DNA from: Tuwongella immobilis
Lineage (GTDB): Bacteria; Planctomycetota; Planctomycetia; Gemmatales; Gemmataceae
DNA: 64,000 bases
Direction: 5' to 3'
Assembly: GCF_901538355.1 (NCBI RefSeq)
Contig: NZ_LR593887.1
Span: 3,820,920-3,884,919, forward strand
In this document: positions 35,646-44,523 of the stretch, piece by piece
Numbering within the stretch: position 1 is the first letter of the stretch
Layout: every line of letters starts with the position of its first letter
The notes under the pieces: model-generated
Told to the model about the DNA's origin: nothing
The model's database searches: none
Seen by the model: the letters and a program-made list of their open reading frames with translations, nothing else
Made by a program: the position numbers and the translations under genes

Positions 35646-37085
35646 TCACCAATCGATGACCACTTTTTCACCCGGTTCGGGGACACCAACGTCCGGGAAT
35701 CCCAGGTTGCGAAGCGTTTCGGAAAGGGCATCGGCCTGTTCCCGTTCGCCGTGAATCAATCGGATTTTTCCGATCTTCCCGATCAGCGGAGTCAGGTAGG
35801 CCAAGAAATCTTCTCGGTCGGCATGCCCAGAAAAGCCATCCAGATGGACGACATCAATCCACTTGTTCCAATCTTTGCCCGCGATTCGGACTTTCGGCCC
35901 CGGTTCGAGCAGCCGACGACCGGTGGTGCCGGGAGCCTGATAGCTGACAAGCACTACGGTACAACGCGGGTCATCGACATGCATCTTGAGGTGATGCACG
36001 ATTCGACCGGCGTCGCACATTCCACTGGCGGCCAACAGAATGTAAGGACCGGGTCGGCGGGAAACCTCAACCGATTCTTCGAACTTGCGAATGTAACGAA
36101 CTCGGCCTTCACCGAATAGGCCGTGCCCGGATTCCCGATCCGCCCGCATCTCAGCGGTCAAGCATTCGGGGTGATCGCGGTAGACACCCGCGACATCCGC
36201 AGCCAGTGGACTATCGACATAGATCGGCATGTCGGGGATGTGCCCCTGTCGGATGGCCAGATCGATGTAATGAATAATCAACTGAATGCGTCCAAGACTG
36301 AACGCAGGAATGAGCACCTTGCCGCCGCGATCGTATGTCGTGCGAATTGTGGCGTGCAGCTTCTCGATGGTGCGGCTGACTTGTTCGTGGGTCCGATTGC
36401 CGTAAGTACTTTCGGAGACAAGCACATCGGCGGGTGGAATCGGATCGCTGGGTTGCAACATGGGCATGCCACGACGACCCAAATCGCCTGTGAACGTCAG
36501 TCGGCGCTCGCCCTTGCTCCCCTTCAATGTCAGATGCAGCATCGCCGAGCCGAGCACGTGACCGGCGGGGAGAAACTGGCAGCGCATCGATGGGGAGATC
36601 ACCTGATCGGTGTGATACCGCACCGGAACGCATTGATCGAGTGTCTGATCAACATCCACCTGAGTGTACAGCGGTTCCACCCACGGTTCGGCATATTGCC
36701 GCAGGATATTCAGATGGGCGGCATCTTCTTCTTGGATTTTGGCCGAGTCGCGGAGCATCACCGCGAGCAGATCGCGGGTTGCGGAGGTGCAGTAGATCGG
36801 TCCGGTATATCCATGACGAACCAACGTCGGCAGATTCCCACAGTGGTCAATGTGTGAGTGGGAAATCAGAACCGCGTCGATTTGATCCGTTGGAAACGGA
36901 AATCGATCATTTCGGCGGCGGGAATCTTCTCGTTTGCCTTGGACCATCCCGCAGTCCAGAAGCACGCGTGTTGAGCCGACTTCGACCAAATGCATCGAGC
37001 CGGTCACCATCTGGGCCGCTCCCCAGAAGGTTATGGTTGGTTCCACATCAAGCCCCGATCGGAGGGATGTCGTCGTCGTAATCAT
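35646..37085 (-). CDS. Beta-CASP metallo-beta-lactamase-fold ribonuclease-like protein
   Basis: A 479-residue member of the CPSF73/YSH1-like beta-CASP group. Metal motifs: motif 2 SHSHIDHCG (H-x-H-x-D-H), motif 3 PAGHVLGSAM, motif 4 FTGDLG, then the beta-CASP part with ESTYGNR, PAFSLGRIQLIIHYI, SGMCDAGRIVHHLK and the final FSGHADREDFL. This group includes RNA-processing endo/exonucleases. It lacks a KH domain, as in most bacterial members. A C-terminal extension after the HADRED motif is short. The name cannot be more specific from sequence. Confidence 0.9.
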   Translation of the reverse strand: MITTTTSLRSGLDVEPTITFWGAAQMVTGSMHLVEVGSTRVLLDCGMVQGKREDSRRRNDRFPFPTDQIDAVLISHSHIDHCGNLPTLVRHGYTGPIYCTSATRDLLAVMLRDSAKIQEEDAAHLNILRQYAEPWVEPLYTQVDVDQTLDQCVPVRYHTDQVISPSMRCQFLPAGHVLGSAMLHLTLKGSKGERRLTFTGDLGRRGMPMLQPSDPIPPADVLVSESTYGNRTHEQVSRTIEKLHATIRTTYDRGGKVLIPAFSLGRIQLIIHYIDLAIRQGHIPDMPIYVDSPLAADVAGVYRDHPECLTAEMRADRESGHGLFGEGRVRYIRKFEESVEVSRRPGPYILLAASGMCDAGRIVHHLKMHVDDPRCTVVLVSYQAPGTTGRRLLEPGPKVRIAGKDWNKWIDVVHLDGFSGHADREDFLAYLTPLIGKIGKIRLIHGEREQADALSETLRNLGFPDVGVPEPGEKVVIDW

Positions 37086-37155
37086 CTCTACATTCTAGTC
37101 AACTCGCGGCGCTTGTCTGCAAAATTCTTTGCACGAGTTGCGAAAAGAAGAGTGC

Positions 37156-37184
37156 CCGATCTTCCGAATGGTTCGGAAGATCGG
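37156..37184 (-). terminator. Terminator of the DUF1559/lipoprotein operon
   Basis: A perfect 13-bp stem (37156-37168 with 37172-37184) and a three-base loop. On the minus strand it is followed by CACTCTTCTTTTCG. It lies 31 bases after the DUF1559 stop codon. Confidence 0.82.
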
Positions 37185-37215
37185 ATCGTGCCTGCCTCTG
37201 GGAGTCTGAATCGGC

Positions 37216-38139
37216 TTAAAAGTCCGAGGCGACGACGGCTTCGCCCCCGGCTTTGCTGATCGCCGCGGCCAGGACACCTGGGGAAATACTGCGACGAAGG
37301 AAGGTCACCGAGCCATCCGCCCGCAGAATCTGCGCTCCGCCGGGATGGAACGAATAGATTTCGTTATCGTTTGTGCAATTGACCGCGCAAGCTCCATTGC
37401 TTGCATATCCATCCACCGTGAATTCCGCGTGGTAGTCCAGCCACGCACCGCCGGAACTGAATCGACCCGGAATCTGCTTGCCAAGATCGAAGCGTGTCGT
37501 TCGGCCAGCATCTTCAGCCATCACAATGGTGTTCGACAGACCATCTTGACAATCTTCCTTCGTCGCTCGCGAATCCAATTGAAGCAATCCAGTATTGCCG
37601 ATTTCCGAGCCTGCCGGCAGCAATGACGCGAACGATCCGCCAACGCCTGTCACCACGGCATAATCAACCGGTCCCAAATTGGTTGCTCCGCTGTCTGCGG
37701 GAAGGTATCCCGCCGCGACATAGCTGATCCCACCCGTGCGAGGAATCGCTGTCGGACAAATAAACATCTTGATAATTGTTGTCTTTGCCGACGAATCGAG
37801 ATTGGCACGACTCCAGACCGATTGCTCCAAATCAATTGAACGATACAACCCTTCTTGGCCCAAATTCGGGAGCAAGAAGGTCAGAAACGAATGTCCTTGC
37901 GGAAGCGGCGTCGTCGTGCCCGCAGGCGGAAAACTGCCATTGGTCGCGTGATGTTGCTGCATCGCCACGCCAATGTCCTTGAGATTATTCTCGCAACTCA
38001 AATTGGCGGCGACTTCTCGGGCCTTTTGCACCGCTGGGAAGATGAGCCCCAGCAGAAACACACTCATCACGATCACAATGACCATCTCCAAGAGTGTGTA
38101 GGCAGATCGACGTCGAGGGGGATTAACAAAGCGGAACAT
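37216..38139 (-). CDS. DUF1559 prepilin-like protein, divergent copy
   Basis: A 307-residue DUF1559 protein. The prepilin-like N-terminus has drifted: YTLLEMVIVIVMSVFLLGLIFPAVQKAREVAANLSCENNLKD, but the Glu of the pilin signal is kept. The domain ends in HPGGAQILRADGSVTFL. It differs clearly from the tandem pair at 22442-24627. Three possible starts lie close together (TTG 38160 region, ATG 38145, ATG 38139); 38139 is best spaced from GGAG and gives the same MFR- start as the other copies. A lipoprotein gene is just upstream on the same strand. Confidence 0.9.
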   Translation of the reverse strand: MFRFVNPPRRRSAYTLLEMVIVIVMSVFLLGLIFPAVQKAREVAANLSCENNLKDIGVAMQQHHATNGSFPPAGTTTPLPQGHSFLTFLLPNLGQEGLYRSIDLEQSVWSRANLDSSAKTTIIKMFICPTAIPRTGGISYVAAGYLPADSGATNLGPVDYAVVTGVGGSFASLLPAGSEIGNTGLLQLDSRATKEDCQDGLSNTIVMAEDAGRTTRFDLGKQIPGRFSSGGAWLDYHAEFTVDGYASNGACAVNCTNDNEIYSFHPGGAQILRADGSVTFLRRSISPGVLAAAISKAGGEAVVASDF

Positions 38140-38166
38140 GTGCATGGCTCCACAATTGTGAGACAA

Positions 38167-38619
38167 TCACTTCAGATCACTTCGCAGTTGAAACAACGGA
38201 AGGACGTTCGCCTCGGGTGCCACTTCAATCGAAAACGGGGTATCCGCAACCGACGAATAGGGATGCGGAATCTGATTTTGATTCAGGGACCGCTCATCTT
38301 GAGGTGGCACGGATTTCGGCACACGAGGATCGCCCGCCCAAAAGAATGTCACTTTGTACCGACCAACGGGGGCACCATCTTGGTAGTTCGTTCGGACGGT
38401 GAACGAACCATCGTTGCCAATCACCGCAGTCGGTTTGGAAAGCGACAAGCGCGTCTGCCCTTCGGGATGCAGGATGACCGACCCACCCACAGGGGCCGCG
38501 CCATTCATCGTAACCTTGCCGCTGACAGGATAAAGCGGGGGTTGCTCACGAGAACATCCGAGCATTCCGAGGAGCAAAACTGCGAAACATCCGGACATTT
38601 GGACCATTCGAGGGGACAT
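38167..38619 (-). CDS. Small lipoprotein, DUF1559 companion
   Basis: A 150-residue lipoprotein with lipobox MLGC (Cys22), then PVSGKVTMNGAAPVGGSVILHPEG and DGSFTVRTNYQDGAPVGRYKVTF, a transthyretin/carboxypeptidase-regulatory-like domain, and a C-terminal TPFSIEVAPEANVLPLFQL. The same domain order is seen in the lipoprotein at 24729-25196, also next to DUF1559 genes. ATG 38619 is used because the upstream extension has no signal sequence. The gap to the next gene start is 27 bases, so the two form an operon. Confidence 0.83.
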   Translation of the reverse strand: MSPRMVQMSGCFAVLLLGMLGCSREQPPLYPVSGKVTMNGAAPVGGSVILHPEGQTRLSLSKPTAVIGNDGSFTVRTNYQDGAPVGRYKVTFFWAGDPRVPKSVPPQDERSLNQNQIPHPYSSVADTPFSIEVAPEANVLPLFQLRSDLK

Positions 38620-38779
38620 GGACCCGACTCCGCATGAGGATGCGTCGGAACTCACGACGTCGGTTAGTCTGTCCACACGATCCCAAGCGAGCAAGTGAAG
38701 AACAGAAGATTCATCGAATCTTCATTACAATCCAAATATCGTCAAGATTTGAAATATCAAGAGATGCCCGAAACGAAAT

Positions 38780-38813
38780 CAACCACCCGAACATGTTACC
38801 GATCAGGTGGTTG
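38780..38813 (-). terminator. Terminator of fabI
   Basis: An 11-bp stem with one G-T pair (38780-38790 with 38803-38813) and a 12-base loop; on the minus strand it is followed by ATTTCGTTT. It lies 34 bases after the fabI stop codon. Confidence 0.75.
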
Positions 38814-38847
38814 TGGCAAAAATGAGAATTAGGATCCGATTGGGTTC

Positions 38848-39723
38848 TTACACACCCATGATGTGGTAACCGCAATCGACGTACAGCACTTGCCCGGTGA
38901 CTGCCGAGGCGAGATCGGAGCACAGGAACACCGTCGAGGCGCCCACTTCGTCGGCGGAGATGCAGCGTTGCAGCGGCGAACGGGCACTGGCGTAGTCGAT
39001 CATGTTCTTAATGTCGCCGATGGCGGAGGCGGCGCGGGACGCATACGGTCCGGCGGAAATCAGATTGACGCGCACGCCCTTCCCACCGACGTTGCTGGCC
39101 AACTGCCCGGCATCGATTTGCAGCGCGGCCTTGGCGGTGGACATCCCCCCGCCGTAGTGCGGAATCACGCGCTCGCCGCCCAGATAGGTCAGCCCCACGA
39201 CCGACGCATTGCGGCCTTCCATGTACGGCAATCCGGCTCGAACCATCGAGGTGAGCGAATAGGCACTCACACCCAAGGCGGTCATGTAGGCCGCGCGGCT
39301 GGTGTTGAGCTGCAGATTCTTGATTTCCGGCGAGAATGCAATGCTATGGATCAGAATATCGATCGACCCGAATTCTTTACCGACCGCATTCATCACACCA
39401 TGGATCGAATAATCATCGAATTTCGCATATCGGCGATCGGTGCGCGTCTTTTCATCGACATCGTCCATCGTGTCGAAGTTGGCATCGCAGGCGAACATTT
39501 TTTCGACCGTCAGCGAGCCCGCGCCATACGGCAACACGCGCGATTCCGCATCAGCATCACGGGTGAGAATGCTTTCGACGATGCCATAAACGCGCGGATG
39601 GGTCGCAAACACCAATCGCGCACCAGCGGCTTGGAGATGTTTGGCAATATGCCAGGCAAAGCCAACATTATCCGCCACGCCCGTCACCAGGGCGACTTTC
39701 CCCTTCAGGTCCACTGGGATCAT
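38848..39723 (-). CDS. fabI: Enoyl-[acyl-carrier-protein] reductase, plant/chlamydia type
   Basis: A 291-residue NAD(P)H-dependent enoyl-ACP reductase for the last step of each fatty acid elongation round. Rossmann motif GVADNVGFAW (15-24); LIHSIAFSPE for the substrate region; catalytic tyrosines Tyr180 and Tyr190 and Lys198. Between Tyr190 and the Lys the sequence is YGGGMSTAK, one residue longer than in E. coli FabI (YNVMGLAK) and like plant enzymes (YGGGMSSAK); SAGPYASRAASAIGDIKNMIDYA also resembles the plant form. ATG 39723 follows GCAGGAGTGG. The upstream gene encodes a HEAT-repeat protein. Confidence 0.93.
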   Translation of the reverse strand: MIPVDLKGKVALVTGVADNVGFAWHIAKHLQAAGARLVFATHPRVYGIVESILTRDADAESRVLPYGAGSLTVEKMFACDANFDTMDDVDEKTRTDRRYAKFDDYSIHGVMNAVGKEFGSIDILIHSIAFSPEIKNLQLNTSRAAYMTALGVSAYSLTSMVRAGLPYMEGRNASVVGLTYLGGERVIPHYGGGMSTAKAALQIDAGQLASNVGGKGVRVNLISAGPYASRAASAIGDIKNMIDYASARSPLQRCISADEVGASTVFLCSDLASAVTGQVLYVDCGYHIMGV

Positions 39724-39826
39724 GCCATCCACTCCTGCTCGAATCACCCCGTCCGACCAATCGGGCCTCACCACGAGGCTGATTTTCATTGAAGTAACGA
39801 TACGAAATCGCTGGGAAATGACCATT

Positions 39827-39862
39827 CCCCGAGTGACCGCCAATCGCGGGAATCACTCGGGG
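39827..39862. terminator. Hairpin between HEAT-repeat gene and fabI
   Basis: A perfect 10-bp stem (39827-39836 with 39853-39862) with a 16-base loop. On the minus strand it comes 26 bases after the HEAT gene stop and would end that transcript, though it is followed by AATGGTCATTTCC rather than a T-run. Confidence 0.55.
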
Positions 39863-39888
39863 AGTTTTCGAGACGGTACGCCCAGATA

Positions 39889-41379
39889 TTAGCGTTGGCC
39901 GATGATCTTCAGCGCCGCAGCGGCTTCGATGCGGATGACCGGATCGGTATCGGTGGCACGCTCTTTCAAGAGTTGCACGAATTCCGCATCCCGCACATCC
40001 TTTTCAGCCAGGCAGCGAATCGCGGTCGCCCGGACGATCGCCGCCGGATCATCCTTCGCGGCCGTCAAGAACGCAGTCTTCACGTCCGTCGGCAGCGTGC
40101 GATGGATTTGCACCAAGCCAAGAATCGCTTGTTCCCGCTGCGAGGGACGAATGCTTTCGCGGAGTTGCGCCACCAATTGCTCGCTCGAAATCGATTCGAC
40201 ATGACCCGTTACCGTCGAGTCGCTGGCGGGCAAAATCACCGTGCCGGGTTGCAGCGATTCAAACGAAGCCCGCGGGGTGCCGGTCGGTGCGGTCGCCGGA
40301 GTGTTCCCCGACGCTTGCACAATCGTCTCTGAAGTCGGAGCATCGGCGGGGCGATCCAACTGCACCCGAGCGACACCGAAGCTCGTCGGCTGCTTTTCCG
40401 GCGTGCCATCAACGCAAGTAGGGCATTCGGTGAGCAGATTCGGGGTGCCCGTCTTTGAGATCGGTCCCGGATAGGTCGGCTGCGGGGTCGGTTCCGACTT
40501 CTTGGAGCCGGTCAGCCGTTGCCAGAAGGTTGGCTTCTTCGGTGCCACGGGAGTCGTGACCGGATACGCAGATCGCGATGCTTCCGCAGCCGGGGCTAGC
40601 AGTTTGCGATTCAGATTCATCAACGGGTCGGCATTCGTCGCGGCTTGCGGAATCGCATTGGGCATGCTTGCGGTCACGCCGGGACGTTGCGGATTGATCG
40701 TCGAGGGAATCGGCGCAACCGGCGGAGTCGCCAGCGTGTTCACCGCCGGAACCGCCGAAACCTGACGGCCTTGCGAAGTCGGTTCAAATTTCGGAATGAC
40801 CAAGCCATTCATCGCCCCGCCATACGGAGTCGCGGTCGGCTTCGTGGTCGGATTCGCGGCGATCGGCTTCGGCGCAACGGGTGCAAGGCTAGGGGCCGGA
40901 GCCGGTGCCAAAGTCGTTGGCACCGCAGGAGTTGCGGGCACAACTGGGGCGGCGGCAATCGGAGCCGGAGCGGTCGGAGTCGTCGTCAGCGGAGGTTCGG
41001 TCGTCGCCACAGCCGTCGGCTTGTAGTTGGGGTTGAGCGTCCCCTTGGGATCGACCAACTCGACGATTTCGCCCGTCTTCAACATCCGAACTTTGTGCTT
41101 CACCGTTCCATCGGCTTGCGGGATCGATTCTTCGATCGCCCCTTGCATTTCCGGCTTGCCCGGTTCGCCCAAGAAGATGATCGGCTTGCCATTCGCTGTC
41201 TTGAGCAGTCGCGGATCGACTGGCCGACCTTGTTCATCCACCAACGGCGCTTGGCCAGTCGCAGTTGGGATTTGCGGCGCAACGGGCTGCCGTTTCGGGG
41301 CGGCGGCTTGCGATTGGCTCACGAGCACTCCACCCAACACGGTGGCCAGCATCAACTTCCGGACGGTGTATCGAATCAT
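39889..41379 (-). CDS. Exported protein with Pro/Ala-rich middle and C-terminal HEAT repeats
   Basis: A 496-residue protein. Residues 1-25 form a signal peptide (LMLATVLGGVLVSQSQA), residues about 100-330 are low-complexity Pro/Ala/Thr sequence, and the C-terminal 130 residues carry HEAT-like helices (QLVAQLRESIRPSQREQAILGLVQIHRTLP, DPAAIVRATAIRCLAEKDVRDAEFVQLLKERA, DPVIRIEAAAALKIIGQR). Motif FQRLTGSKK-like positive patch near the centre. Function unknown. GGAGG precedes ATG 41379. Confidence 0.78.
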   Translation of the reverse strand: MIRYTVRKLMLATVLGGVLVSQSQAAAPKRQPVAPQIPTATGQAPLVDEQGRPVDPRLLKTANGKPIIFLGEPGKPEMQGAIEESIPQADGTVKHKVRMLKTGEIVELVDPKGTLNPNYKPTAVATTEPPLTTTPTAPAPIAAAPVVPATPAVPTTLAPAPAPSLAPVAPKPIAANPTTKPTATPYGGAMNGLVIPKFEPTSQGRQVSAVPAVNTLATPPVAPIPSTINPQRPGVTASMPNAIPQAATNADPLMNLNRKLLAPAAEASRSAYPVTTPVAPKKPTFWQRLTGSKKSEPTPQPTYPGPISKTGTPNLLTECPTCVDGTPEKQPTSFGVARVQLDRPADAPTSETIVQASGNTPATAPTGTPRASFESLQPGTVILPASDSTVTGHVESISSEQLVAQLRESIRPSQREQAILGLVQIHRTLPTDVKTAFLTAAKDDPAAIVRATAIRCLAEKDVRDAEFVQLLKERATDTDPVIRIEAAAALKIIGQR

Positions 41380-41567
41380 GGAAATCCCTCCCCGTTTGCA
41401 CCCACGCATCCATGCACGAGTGGCCCAGCGTATCGGGTTTGCTGAGCGAATCACTGATGCCAGATGTATCGGCCAGCGCGATTGCATCCGATGGCGCGAA
41501 TCCAGGGGTTCTCGGAGGAATGCCTGTTAAACTGGAGAATGTCTGCTTGGCGTATCGGCTGAAACGA

Positions 41568-41609
41568 CACGATCCGTCGAATCGGGTTTCCCCAACGCGA
41601 CGGATCGTG
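41568..41609 (-). terminator. Terminator of the serA operon
   Basis: A perfect 12-bp stem (41568-41579 with 41598-41609) with an 18-base loop, lying 37 bases after the serA stop codon. On the minus strand it is followed by TCGTTTCAG. Confidence 0.65.
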
Positions 41610-41645
41610 AGCAGTTCAGTTCATGTATGCGGATCGACTCGGATG

Positions 41646-43271
41646 TTACCCGAACCAATGCGGCATGACACCGGCTTCGGGCAAGCGCACAATCTGAATA
41701 TGGCTGATCGCCGCGTGATTGCGAACTTCGCGGATCGCTTCTTCGGGCGGCTGGCTATCCAGGTTGACGGCGGCAATCGCCTCGCCACCCGGCTGGCTGC
41801 GTCCGACCGTCATCTGCGCGATATTCACGCCATACGACCCGAAAATCGTGCCGATGTAGCCGATCAACCCCGGAATATCCCGGTGGGTGAACAGCATCAT
41901 CGTCCCTTCCAGGAAGCTATCCATGCGGAATTGGCCGATTTGCACCAACCGCAGATATTGATTCCCGAACAGCGTTCCGGAGACGGTCAGCGTTTTCCCA
42001 TCCGAAGTCGTGACATCCACTTGCATGAGATTGTTGAAATCTCCGGCCTTGGGATTGCGCGACTCCGAAATCTGGATGCCTCGTTCGCGTGCGAACAGTT
42101 CCGCGTTGACGATATTCACCGATTCGGCCAAACCCGATTCGAGCAATCCGGCAGTGAACGCAGCGGTCAGCAATCGCGTGCCTTTGTTGCGGGCCAAATC
42201 GCCGCGATACAAAATCGACGCATGCTGAATCGGCGAGGTGGCCATCTGCGAGTGCAGCATCCCCAACCGCCGGGCGAGATCGACATATTGCCGCAACTCG
42301 TCCATTTCCGTGCGATCGACGGCGGCCATATTCACCGCAAACTGCACTTCCCCCTTGGTGAGGAAATTGATGAGCAGTTGTGCGGCTTCTCGGGCCACCG
42401 CGTCTTGGGCCTCGTACGTGCTCGCGCCCAAGTGTGGCGTCAGCACCACATTCGGCGCTTTCAGCAGCGGCGAATCGGTCGGAATCGGCTCGACTTCGAA
42501 CACATCCAGCGCAGCCCCGGCGACGACACCGTTCTTGAGCGCTTCGCTGAGTGCGACTTCGTCGATGATTCCGCCTCGTGCGACATTCAGCAGGCGTGCC
42601 GTTTTCGGCATCATCGCCAATTCGCGGGCAGAAATCAGATTCCGTGTCTGATCGTTCAACGGAATATGGATCGACAGAAAATCGCAGCGAGGAAGCATTT
42701 GATGAATCGTCGGCACCGATTCAATCCCCTGCTCCGCCGCACGTTCCGGCGTCAGCAACGGATCGAACCCGACCACCTTCATATCCAGCCCGATCGCGCG
42801 GCGAGCGACTTCCAGGCCGATGCGTCCCAAGCCGATCACGCCGATGGTCTTCCCGGCGACCTGCGTGCCAAGGAATTTGCCGCGCTCCCACTTGCCCGCT
42901 TTCATGCTGGCATCGGCAGCGGGGATGAGCCGCGACAGCGACATCATCAGCGCAATCGTATGCTCGGCGGCGCTAATGGTGTTCCCGCCCGGCGTGTTCA
43001 TCACCACGATCCCCTTGCGAGTCGCGGCAGACACATCGATCGTGTCCACCCCCACCCCCGCTCGGACGATCGCGCGCAACTTGCCTGGCGATTCCAACAG
43101 ATCCGCCGTAATCTTCGTATCCGAGCGAACAATCACCCCATCCGCGGCTTGCAGTGCCTGAATGAGGTCGTCGCCCTTGAGCTTCTGGCGATTGTCAATC
43201 TCGATGCCAGCCGCTTCCAGCATTTTGACCCCGTTGGGGTCGAGTTTATCCGCGATCAGTACCCGTGGCAT
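41646..43271 (-). CDS. serA: D-3-phosphoglycerate dehydrogenase
   Basis: A 541-residue SerA of the long type: substrate domain halves, the NAD-binding Rossmann domain (GLGRIGLEVARRAIG), and the extra ASB plus ACT domains at the C-terminus (residues about 320-541, RDIPGLIGYIGTIFGSYGVNIAQM is the ACT core). It oxidises 3-phosphoglycerate to 3-phosphohydroxypyruvate, the first step of serine synthesis. Catalytic His and Arg are in TPHLGAST and the preceding GVDTIDV. ATG 43271; the frame extends upstream without homology. The class V aminotransferase gene just upstream (16-base gap) probably supplies the second step. Confidence 0.95.
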   Translation of the reverse strand: MPRVLIADKLDPNGVKMLEAAGIEIDNRQKLKGDDLIQALQAADGVIVRSDTKITADLLESPGKLRAIVRAGVGVDTIDVSAATRKGIVVMNTPGGNTISAAEHTIALMMSLSRLIPAADASMKAGKWERGKFLGTQVAGKTIGVIGLGRIGLEVARRAIGLDMKVVGFDPLLTPERAAEQGIESVPTIHQMLPRCDFLSIHIPLNDQTRNLISARELAMMPKTARLLNVARGGIIDEVALSEALKNGVVAGAALDVFEVEPIPTDSPLLKAPNVVLTPHLGASTYEAQDAVAREAAQLLINFLTKGEVQFAVNMAAVDRTEMDELRQYVDLARRLGMLHSQMATSPIQHASILYRGDLARNKGTRLLTAAFTAGLLESGLAESVNIVNAELFARERGIQISESRNPKAGDFNNLMQVDVTTSDGKTLTVSGTLFGNQYLRLVQIGQFRMDSFLEGTMMLFTHRDIPGLIGYIGTIFGSYGVNIAQMTVGRSQPGGEAIAAVNLDSQPPEEAIREVRNHAAISHIQIVRLPEAGVMPHWFG

Positions 43272-43287
43272 TCTGGAGAGTTTCCTT

Positions 43288-44427
43288 TCACGCCTTGGCA
43301 GCGAGTGCTTGTTGTGCCGCCGCGACGCCCGGTCCAACTTCCTTCAGGAAGCCGACCTCGTGCAGCACCAATTCCAACGCCGACAACGCCGCCAGCACAT
43401 CGAAGAGATCGAGATAACCCATGTGGGCCATCCGCCAGATCTTCCCCTTCATGTTGTCTTGGCCGTTGGCGAGTTTGATGCCGTATTGCTTCTCGATTTT
43501 GCTCAGCACGGCGTTCCCGTCCACTCCCTCGGGAACCGTGATGACGGTCAGACCGTTATTCGGCTGTTCGGCGAACAGATGCAGCCCCATCGCCTGCACC
43601 CCAGCGCGAGCGGCCCGCGCCATCCGGGCATGTCGGGCCCAGAGATTTTCGATGCCTTCTTTGCGGATGCGCTGCAAACTCACCCGTTGGGCCTTAATCA
43701 GCGTATTTGCTGGCGTAAACGGCGTATCCGATTCGGCAATCTTGCTCAAATACTTCTTCAGATCGAAGTAGAACGTCTTGCTCGATTGATTCGCGTCGAT
43801 GCGAGCCTTCGCTTTATCGCTAATCGAAACGTATGCCAATCCCGGCGGCAGCATCAGCGCCTTCTGCGAACCAGTGACATTGACATCGATGTTCCACTCA
43901 TCGGTTCGGCATTCCATGCAGCCAAGACCGCTGATCGCATCGACGACGAGAATCGCCGGAGTCGCAGTCACGAGCTTGCCAAACGCGGCGATGTCGTGCC
44001 CCACACCAGTCGATGTTTCGCTCAGCGTGGCGAACACCCCCACCGCATCCGGATGCGCTTTCAACGCTTCTTCGAGTTGGGCCGGCTGAATCGCTTTGCC
44101 ATAAGGCACTTCGACGACGACCGCATTTAAGCCGAACGCCTTCGCCAGGTTACGCCAGCGATCGCCCCAACGACCCGCGATCAGCAGAATGACTTTCTCG
44201 CCCGCCGAAAAGCAGTTCGAGACCGCCGCTTCCATCCCGCCGGTACCCGAGCTCGTGAGCGTCACCACCGGATTTTTCGTCTGGAAAACGTACTTGAGAT
44301 CTTCGCTGACTTCCGCGAGGATCGCTTTCGCTTCCGACGATCGATGGTAACCCACAGGTTTGGCCAGCTCGAGCAGGGTCTCCTCAGGCACCGGGGTCGG
44401 ACCAGGGGTCATCAAACGAGGCTTCAT
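43288..44427 (-). CDS. Class V aminotransferase, candidate phosphoserine aminotransferase
   Basis: A 379-residue PLP-dependent enzyme of the serine-glyoxylate/alanine-glyoxylate aminotransferase group, beginning MTPGPTPVPEETL (6-18) after a short leader. SSGTGGMEAAVSNCF, GRWGDRW, DAISGLGC and GSQKALMLPPGLAYVS with the PLP-binding Lys are visible. Because it precedes serA by 16 bases, it may act as the phosphoserine aminotransferase of serine synthesis, as class V enzymes do in some lineages lacking the usual SerC; a serine-pyruvate reaction is the alternative. ATG 44427 is used; an upstream extension of nine residues is possible. Confidence 0.88.
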   Translation of the reverse strand: MKPRLMTPGPTPVPEETLLELAKPVGYHRSSEAKAILAEVSEDLKYVFQTKNPVVTLTSSGTGGMEAAVSNCFSAGEKVILLIAGRWGDRWRNLAKAFGLNAVVVEVPYGKAIQPAQLEEALKAHPDAVGVFATLSETSTGVGHDIAAFGKLVTATPAILVVDAISGLGCMECRTDEWNIDVNVTGSQKALMLPPGLAYVSISDKAKARIDANQSSKTFYFDLKKYLSKIAESDTPFTPANTLIKAQRVSLQRIRKEGIENLWARHARMARAARAGVQAMGLHLFAEQPNNGLTVITVPEGVDGNAVLSKIEKQYGIKLANGQDNMKGKIWRMAHMGYLDLFDVLAALSALELVLHEVGFLKEVGPGVAAAQQALAAKA

Positions 44428-44523
44428 GGGATTGCTATCCTTGAACCGTGGCAAGAACCATTCTTATCGACTCACTTAGTATAAGGGCCGAATGCGAATA
44501 GTCACCCCGCCAAGCCCAGAATC

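Noticed and set aside
35646-37085. Possible beta-lactamase
   Set aside because: The metallo-beta-lactamase fold is present, but the beta-CASP motifs identify the RNA-processing nuclease group.
38151-38160. Palindrome CACAATTGTG upstream of the DUF1559 gene
   Set aside because: It overlaps the likely ribosome-binding region of that gene and has no second copy, so it is probably chance.
41265-43478. A 737-codon plus-strand open frame opposite serA
   Set aside because: It lies antisense to a clear serA gene, has no motif, and is explained by the high G+C content and codon bias.
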